In this document: positions 56,555-64,000 of the stretch, piece by piece
Position numbering within the stretch: position 1 is the first letter of the stretch
Layout of the letters: every line of letters starts with the position of its first letter
DNA from: Pteria penguin
Taxonomy: Eukaryota; Mollusca; Bivalvia; Pterioida; Pteriidae
Direction: 5' to 3'
DNA: 64,000 bases
Assembly: GCA_035048485.1 (NCBI GenBank)
Contig: CM068586.1
Location: forward strand, 32,520,849-32,584,848
The notes under the pieces: model-generated
The model's database searches: none
Seen by the model: the letters and a program-made list of their open reading frames with translations, nothing else
What the model was told of the DNA's origin: nothing
Translations under genes and position numbers: made by a program

Positions 56555-56881
56555 AATAATTTAAAGGTTTGTTTAAACGTTCTTCTTGTTTATAGGTCAT
56601 GCTGCATGTATCGATTTTACGGTTTGGTAGTGAGTTTACTGAATGAGCGTTCTAGTAGATTTCTATGTTTCCATTGTCCTTTCGTCAGTCTGTGTGCTTT
56701 GGTTATGTCTTACACAGTACATATTCATAATATTTCAAACATTGTTATGACATCAAGTATATTATTTAGAAACTTTAAATCCAAGATCAAAATCTAAAAT
56801 GTGCAATTAGTATAAATATATTATAATGTAATTTTATAGTGATGTATTTAGTAGAATATTGGATAATAAATGACCTTGGTA

Positions 56882-57740
56882 TACAGATGGGTGCAGTCCC
56901 AATAGAACATACACATTTACTTCAAAGGTGGTCACTAGGAGAGCTTTCGCACACGTGTCAGGACTGCTCGATCGGACGCGTATGTCCCCCTCGCGCTAAC
57001 GCGATTTATTCCCACTTGCGCTCGAACCAGTCGCATGTTTACATGCTTTCATTTGTAATTCTTTCTATGCAGTGATACGGCTGGAGGAAATAAAATGGAT
57101 CTAACTGAATCACCGTGAATGTCGCTTTATATGCGTCAATTAAATGTTAAAATGACATCCCACATAAGGGATTTCATATGTAGTATAGCAAATGAAATCA
57201 ACGCGTACACATGCAATAAGGTTTTTATGAAAAACTTCGCAAGTTTATACTATAAAGAAACTAATATAATTTCTTTTTAAATCTTATTTTATTTATTTAT
57301 AATTAATCTACTTATGTATTTATTTATCATTCTATATAACTTATTTATATATTTATTAATATATTTATTTAGTAACATAGCTATCATAAAAACAATATTA
57401 TAATTATATTCATTTTTACGATTTACATTAATTTGATTATTATTATTCTTATTATTATTATCATTTCATTACATTCAATGTTCGGAGATTGCGTTCATTC
57501 ATTTTTATATTTATCCCTGAAAACGTAAGTGTTTTATTTAATTCTAAATATTTTATTTACACATTTATATCTTCTTATATCTAAATATACAATGTATACA
57601 GCATTCCTCCTTCAAATCCTGTAATATGTAGATGTTAATATACATGTACGTTTCAAGTTGTAAGCAAGCGAACGGGCTCTCAAACGTGTTCACGCGGTAA
57701 TCAAGCGCGTTAACGCGGTCTCGAAATTAAGTTCAGGTGA
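56882..57740. mobile_element. MITE-A copy, 3'-truncated (gamma)
   Basis: Starts 'TA-CAGATGGGTGCAGTCCCAATAGAACAT' and ends at 'tctcgaaattaagttcaggtg', the same truncation as 5571-6430. It carries GCGCTAACGCG and GCGTTAACGCG motifs. Confidence 0.8.
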
Positions 57741-58634
57741 TTAAACATCCTAATATGTCATTCAGATTTAGGAATCTCAATTACCAAGATATGGTCTAGA
57801 TATTTTGATGTCAATGAATATGTCAAATCTCTTTATTTGTTTAGAAGTTTTTGTTTGATGCATAGGATCCTGCTCATGATAATACAAAACAGTTCTCTTA
57901 TAAAGGGCACACAATTTGAACTGGTAACCCATTATATGTTGTTGTTGTTTTGCTGCTGAATTGCAAACAGATATTGTCCATCAGATAAAAAGGACATTAT
58001 ATAACAATTGCAAGAATAATACCTCTACGAATCATAAGCTTCGTTTGAGAAAAAAAACCCTACGGATATACGTTTGAATGACTAAGACTTTCTGTGAAGA
58101 CACGATAGAAACAACAAGTTTTAACCAATTTATGTAGTAGAGAGGTACACAAATTGGAGAAACCGAAGTCGCTTTGCAGTTTCAGAAATACAGTTTAATC
58201 AGTGATTTCGCCAGAATATCTATTGTTAAGCACTGCAAAAAAAAATACAAATAAAAGAGAGAGAGAGAGAATAAATTGACATTCATTTGGCGCAAACTAC
58301 CTGTACATTAGAGATAAACTGGGCAATAATAAAGTTCTAACTACCCATTACTCCTTTTTAAAATAATTTTAAATAGCTTATGTCATTAAACGATACATGT
58401 TATACACCTACATAACTTTTACATTTGTACCAAAATATTATATAGTAGAAAAGAGTAACTAGACATACAATTATACCCGCCACCACCATACACCTTTCAT
58501 AATAAATAGGAGTAAATATATGCAAGTTATTAGTCCTATAATTCTGTAATATAAAAGAAATAAGAAATTACGCTCATCCAATACTTACACTGTTCATTTA
58601 GAAATACTGTATTGAAATACTACAAAGTACCACA

Positions 58635-58636
<2 letters not shown>

Positions 58637-58699
<63 letters not shown>

Positions 58700-58707
58700 A
58701 TATATAT
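58637..58707. repeat. (AT)n microsatellite
   Basis: About 70 bp of AT repeats with one 'atta' interruption. The alpha copy (about 7948) has only 'gaatatatatcac'. Confidence 0.97.
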
Positions 58708-59167
58708 CACTTTCATATCAGATGACACAACGATATCTAATTAATGACAGTGTGATGCCTCTTTGATTTGCTTTAATGCTAGATCGACGTAAGAAATATA
58801 GATATTACATAATGGAAGTCTTATATAATGGACGTCTTACGCAATAAGATCACAATCTGTGCAATTCATTGTTGCAAACGTAATAGAGAAAATACTTCCT
58901 TCACAGCTACGGTTATTGGAGATTTTCCCATGAAATTCATTAGCAGCAGTGAATCATCAGAACTAATGTTGTATACTATAAAATCATTTATTTTTGTGAG
59001 TTCCATTTTTGTGGATTTGAGAGATTTTGTAAATTCGTGGGGACGTAATATAGATATGTTTTCGTCTCAAAGAAAGATAACTCTTGCAGAAAATTAATTC
59101 CTCGCTGCGAGTTATACACAATTGCTGTCGTAATTACCTTGTTTAGGGTGTGAGAAGTGATTAGATT

Positions 59168-59275
59168 AATCTTTTGAATTTTCAACTCTTTATACAACCA
59201 TTTATCATCAAAAAATTTAAGAATGGCATAACATCAATTATTCAAAACGCCTTCTTAAACAAAAAAGAATTCTTT
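59168..59275 (+). mobile_element. PLE-C stump
   Basis: 'cttttgaattttcaactctttatacaacc..catcaaaa' matches the start of the PLE-C insertion in alpha (8399-8470) and encodes a damaged motif A ('STLYTTI'). Everything downstream is missing until 59410. Confidence 0.8.
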
Positions 59276-60372
59276 AGTCCTGCGGAGGGGCAGTTTACTT
59301 CGAAAATTCGACCATTTTTACCCGGCTTAATGCCGAAGACTATATGTGTATAATGCTATAGCTGCTGAGCACGACTCTCAAAACGAGACATTCTAATTAT
59401 AAGTTTTAACACCCACTTTGTCACTCAATGTGTCCTTGCGCAATATATAATCTCTGATGTAATTTATAGCATTAGAATATTCAGAACGTATTATAAATAT
59501 TTACTGGATTATTACTTATATGTCACATTGCAAATAGAGATATACATATGTGTATATTCGTGTAGACTGAAGTTAAAGTTACCTGCTCTTGCTTGCTATC
59601 GCTGCGCAAAAATGCAGGTTACCACGACAGCTAGTGTTCTTTAAAGCACAGGCGTTAAGGGTAGATTACAAGCAGTACACACTGAGTAGATGTAATTAGT
59701 TTGCAGTAGGATATACAGCATTAGTGTACAGTATATGAAGTAATTTATGAGAGGCACGTGACGTTTAGTCTCGAGGATGTAATTCATTCTGTCAACATTT
59801 GTCGATTCTAGATGAAGTAAATGAAACAAAACGAACTCCAGTTATATCAAAATAACCGATAATGCATCACTTTAAACCTAGGTCAGCCTCGTTATGGTCA
59901 CTGTCTATATATTTTAAGATATGGCATTGCCAGTCTAATATTCGTGTAAATGTATATGTGAGGGATTTCCCTATGTCTAGTTTACCGACTGACACATGCT
60001 TCTAATTCAAGCGTCATAAATAAACATTGGTATGCCGCTTTGTACTGACATTGTCTTATCGCTACACAGAAGAACAACGTGTACATGTATTGTTCCTTGT
60101 GTTGATTAGCATGTCTGAAATTATTTACAAAGTAGCAATCAAGATCTATTTTATGTATGGAGATACATAAGCCAAGTATCATTTCCGGTATTCTCTCGGA
60201 CTTGTTCGGCAACATCTAAATTTTTGTAATTTTGGCCAAAAAGGCGATAATTGACTAGATCTGTTGAAAATTCAACGATATATAGAATATCCTACTAAAC
60301 AGAGTAGGTTTCATAACCATACATGGATTGTCAATGCAAATAGTGAAATTGTACAGTTCTAACACAGAAATT

Positions 60373-60378
<6 letters not shown>

Positions 60379-60469
<91 letters not shown>
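60379..60469. repeat. (AT)n microsatellite
   Basis: About 90 bp of pure AT repeats. The alpha copy has 'agcatatattgaaatatatattg' at about 10754. Gives spurious YIYI frames. Confidence 0.98.
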
Positions 60470-60470
<1 letters not shown>

Positions 60471-61003
60471 ATTATAGTCAAAACTAAAGAACCCCCACCC
60501 AAATGGCCCACTTCAGAAAGTCCCCCCAAAATAAGAAAGAAAAAGATGGCCCACACCAAAACCGCCATTTTTGTTTTACCAAAACGGCCCAACTTTCTAA
60601 TATTTTGAAATTGGACATCAAATTTGATTTCAAAATAGATTTTTTCACCTAGTGTTTAAATCATACTTGATACAGATAGTAAGAGGACGAATAATTTGAC
60701 ATTTTAATGAATTGTCTTTAGCATAAAATTATTCCTAATTTGGTGGAGGCCGGTTTATTTTCGAGCCATTTTGATTATACACCAATCTTGAAGAAAGGTC
60801 ATAATTCTGCCCTCTATAGGGATAGATGACAGATATTCGTCTTCTTTGTTCAAGAGAACAAAGCATATCAAGAACAGTGTAACGTTCAAGACAGTAAAAA
60901 AAATCTATGGTATCAGTCATCATGATCAAGGGTAAGATGCTATGCCTCACGAGATATTTTATCAAAGTGAACCAATGATAAACTTCATTTCACTATTACC
61001 TAA

Positions 61004-62458
61004 AGCTGGCCTCTCACCATAAAAAGCCGAGGTGTTTCGAAAAATTTTTACGGGAGCTAAGTTGACCCAGGTCAACCTCACTCCCGTATGTTTTATGAAT
61101 ATTAAATGAACGTCTGACCCAAATGCTCGAACAGAGCTTTCTCCCACGGTATAAAAGAAACAGGCGTAGTCATGCAACCGTGAGATTTCATCGAAGACAC
61201 GACAAAGGCAACATGGCGTCACAAACAGAAGTACATGTAATTATCTCTATACATTTCCTTTTTTGTTTCTTCATTTTTAAAAGTAACATACAATATAGAA
61301 AAAGAAAACTATTTGACACTTTGTGATAATTTATCTTGTTGTTTACAGGCTAGTATGGTGTTCATACAAATTCAAGAACTAGTAGCATCTTTAGCTAAAC
61401 AACCTGCGTTTTTGAAACACGAATACCCCAGCTGCAAATAAACATAGCTGTCAATGTTCTACCCCCGGTCACATGATGACGCTTAGGAGATATACTTACA
61501 AAGGTAAATACAGACGGACGGAACGACCGAACACTTTTTTGCCCAAGATCTTAGACAGGTGCAAAAAGCGGAAAGGGTGGGAGACCCAGGTGTTAAGAAA
61601 ACGAAAAATGTTTAAAAATCATATATTAATTAGAATTAATAATAATGCTGTTTGTTTGTAACTGTTCGACTTGACATGGTTCCCAATTCATAGAATTACA
61701 CAAAACATTCCGGAGCTTCTTACCCATCCATCACTTTTATCCTCCCCCTCCCCCCAAGGAAAGACTAGGTAAAAAAAATGCTGTTTAAAGAACAAACAAT
61801 TTTTTTCTTCTCTCCATCATTTCTGTCTCTGTAAATGTAAAAATACTTATAACCGAACACTCTGAATTCAACGAAGTGTCCTTGGGAATGCTGTGTAGAA
61901 ATTTCGAATTTCATTTTATTTTTGAGGTGAGGTGGGAAGGAGAAGAAATGAGGGAAGGAGTAGGATGTAGGGAAAAAAATAAAAGATAAGGCAAGAAGCG
62001 GTTTAGTCAGACAAGATCCTTGCGTCTCCTATCTGCAGTATATCATGTTATCAAATGCAATATCATACGTGTATGCATGTTTACAATATACATATTGTAT
62101 AAGATCAGTCAAAAATGAAATTATAGACACATAACTAAAATGTTGAAAAGGAATTAAATGTAAATAAATGAATCCGTCTGGTGCTGTAAGTGTTAAATGT
62201 CTATGTACAGTGCATAGTGAGGAAAAAAAAGGTTTTCATACGTTTTGTACAGCCATGCTGACCGTCAGTGCAGGCCGCCGCCAGTCAAATGTCACGGTTT
62301 GTCGATTTGACATTTCTTTTATATGGTGAGCGAGAGCATTTGGGTCAGACATTCATTTAGTATTCATAAAACATACAGGATCTAGGTTGACATATGTCGA
62401 CCTCTCTCCCGTAAAACAATCTCGAAACATTTCAGCTTTTTATGGAGAGAGGCCAGCT
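61004..62458. mobile_element. 1455-bp DNA transposon with ~125-bp TIRs, TTAA-type site
   Basis: The left end AGCTGGCCTCTCACCATAAA.. and the inverted right end (..AGAGAGGCCAGCT) match for ~125 bp with scattered changes ('TGTTTTATGAATA.TAAATGAA.GTCTGACCCAAATGCTC'). The alpha empty site is 'attacTTAAgaact' (about 11363-11374); here it is 'attacCTAA'-element-'TTAAgaact', consistent with a TTAA TSD with one mutation. The short interior frames (61123-61326, 61473-61661) are not recognisable as a transposase. TTAA targets are used by piggyBac and Kolobok, but the termini do not let me choose. Confidence 0.87.
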
Positions 62459-62462
62459 TTAA

Positions 62463-63910
62463 GAACTGTCCTTCCATACTGAAATGTGTAACTTCTTGTT
62501 TCCTCAAATTTCTTATCGAGGTCTCGTGGCACGTACAAGATCCCTCACTGCTTTGGGTAGGTCCGTTGCAACGGTCTAAATTTGTATGCAATGCATCAGG
62601 CAGATGCCGTTACCATATACGTGAAATAATCGAGGTGTGACGCAGAAAATAATCAATCAATCAATCAAATAAGTTACTTTCATTCCATGATAATATGATT
62701 TACATGTATATTAGAGTTACAAATAGCTTTTGATCTAGTAAAGTAATACGGAATAAAGAGAACTGTGTTTTAATGCGATTGATCTATTGATTACTGGCCA
62801 AATTCAATATTTCATGAACTCTTTTCAAATTTAATATGACCTAGTGCATCATGAATACATATATGTATAATGTTGTTATAGTACTTGCATCTTTGGAGAA
62901 TTAAATGAATATACATCTATAATACTGGAATATTTCATATGAATCATCAAATCCTACTCATGATGCGACCTTTGTACACAGGCATGTCCTGTTCTGATGA
63001 AGGTAGCTAGTTATCAACTAATTTCTATAGACATGACAAACACATTTACCCTACCAAACTCAAATAATTTGAGTAGGGCGGTGGGGGTTGGGGTTAATTG
63101 TTTTTGTCCTGTCTATATGCTTGTCACTGCCCGAGTCTTTAACCTTAGTCATAGTTTAAGCTTTTGAAGCATGATTGACAGAGACTTGATAGTTTGTATG
63201 CATACTCCATTTAAGAAAACTTCTTAGTGGACACTAGCTCTATGACTTTGTAACCTAGACCTTTGTGATAAAAGTATTTCATCTTGTCTTTGCAACACCT
63301 TCTCAACCCTTTGGAAGATTAAAATTAAAGACCACAATACGTAGTTGTGCATATGATGAAAAGAATCCTGTCGAAAAAAATTTTACAGTAGTTATTGACC
63401 CTGGCTATATGTGCCTTTAAAAATTATTTAAAAAGTTTTGCTGCCAACTGGATATGTATGATGTAACGACACAGCTAGTTTTCCTTTGGCATTGCATCAT
63501 ATATTTATCTTTTAATACATTGACACTGAGACTGCAGATTATACTGAAGATGACTGAGCTGCTGAACCAGCTATGAGACATCACTATACTCAAACATCTT
63601 ATATATGTATTTTGATATTTTTGAAAATCACACATAATTGCATTGTATCTTGTTATACTACACATGATATATATTGCATTAGTGTTCCATTTAAACACGT
63701 ATAAATACTGATAGACCAACAGTATTAACAAATATGTTCATAAACATTTCAACAGTCAAGTTCATCAGAATCAAGTCAGTTTGCATTTTTATTTTATATA
63801 GTGATCTAGGTCAGTATGTTTCATCATGGTTATAAGAATTTTGTGCATCCATATGAACGCTTTCCATGGACTATCCAAAAAGGTTATATGACACATTCCT
63901 CATGATTACA
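62463..63910. repeat. Long-unit segment, copy gamma (right part 2)
   Basis: It aligns with 11370-13010 of alpha ('aactgtccttccata', 'gtggacactagctctatgac', 'gctttccatgga.tatcc'). Contains the SINE fragment at 62505-62668. No gene conserved between copies. Confidence 0.8.
62505..62668 (+). mobile_element. 3' half of a tRNA-derived SINE (gamma copy)
   Basis: Same fragment as 11405-11566, with 'ctcactgctttgggtaggtccgttgcaa' and tail 'ataatcaatcaatcaatc' (one ATCA unit longer than alpha). Confidence 0.82.
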
Positions 63911-63913
63911 GAT

Positions 63914-63942
63914 CTCAGTGCAAGAAGAAAGGTGAAGTGGTA
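63914..63942 (+). other. Possible small exon of the DUF6589-like locus
   Basis: 'catgattacag|ATCTCAG..GAAGTG|GTAAGTG' offers a strong acceptor and donor ~28 bp apart. The sequence after it ('tactatgtttTatgtc') is the intron that in alpha leads to the DUF6589 exon at 13107. This stretch is missing in alpha. Window ends 58 bp later. Confidence 0.3.
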
Positions 63943-64000
63943 AGTGTAGGATGTAAAATAACTATGTAATCTTGTACTATGTTTTATGTCTTATATTTAC

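Larger units (their letters stand above)
56555..60995. repeat. Long-unit segment, copy gamma (right part 1)
   Basis: Resumes at AATAATTTAAAG and aligns with 5283-7044, 7675-8398 and 9787-11370 of alpha. It includes the truncated MITE-A at 56884-57740. It lacks the PLE-B fragment, keeps only a stump of PLE-C (59168-59275) and has expanded AT tracts. No gene was recognised. Confidence 0.8.

Noticed and set aside
62990..63060. CTGATGAAGG as a possible ribozyme core (also 11966)
   Set aside because: No matching GAAA and stem arrangement follows.

Overview
This is AT-rich, repeat-dominated nuclear DNA from an animal. It contains spliced gene fragments, a DIRS/Ngaro-type retrotransposon, Penelope-like (PLE-type) reverse transcriptases, tRNA-derived SINEs ending in ATCAATCAAT, and foldback MITEs. 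The repeat assemblage (the GGGCACCTGRTCTCACC retroelement tail, the SINE, the 'ATATCTCCTACA..CAGAATTTG' repeat) is what I associate with bivalve molluscs. That is recognition from memory, not a search result, and no species is claimed. Only two coding regions look intact: a 203-aa SGNH-fold ORF (1121-1732, minus) and a two-exon secreted von Willebrand factor C (VWC) gene (20287-22296, minus).

Large-scale layout: the window reads best as three degenerate tandem copies of one long unit, always in the order [VWC-gene segment]-[long non-coding segment]. Copy alpha is about 2145-13060, copy beta about 16600-24260 and copy gamma about 36680-63950. In alpha the VWC gene is almost deleted, in beta it is intact, and in gamma it is frameshifted. 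Because the copies are alignable, the paralogous empty site can be read directly for many insertions, which gives exact boundaries, target-site duplications (TSDs) and relative ages.

Region by region: 1-652 is a 110-bp satellite. 1121-1732 is the SGNH ORF. 2.1-13.1 kb is copy alpha with three PLE insertions and a 3'-truncated MITE. 13.1-16.3 kb holds a DUF6589-like pseudogene exon split by a PLE and a degraded, possibly PHD-like ORF. 16.6-24.3 kb is copy beta with a minus-strand PLE and the VWC gene. 24.3-27.8 kb has unassigned open frames and the best-preserved PLE RT. 27.8-31.3 kb holds a SINE and a PLE tail. 31,314-35,420 is a non-coding CACTA-ended transposon with long terminal inverted repeats made of CTGAAAAACTCTG-type units. 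36.7-63.9 kb is copy gamma, interrupted by PLE-A, small MITEs, a ~4-kb block and an ~8.26-kb block. The 8.26-kb block carries an SGNH ORF, a tandem array, a gag ORF, RT-RNase H and a truncated tyrosine recombinase. A ~1.45-kb TTAA-type element lies at 61.0-62.5 kb.

The most unusual feature is the 8.26-kb block (48,296-56,554). It resembles a tyrosine-recombinase retrotransposon that includes an SGNH-fold ORF. It has been hit twice, at TA dinucleotides inside codons, by two different MITEs with nearly the same terminus (GGTGCAGTCCTAAC-like) but unrelated internal motif arrays (GCGTTAACGC versus AAGTTTAC).
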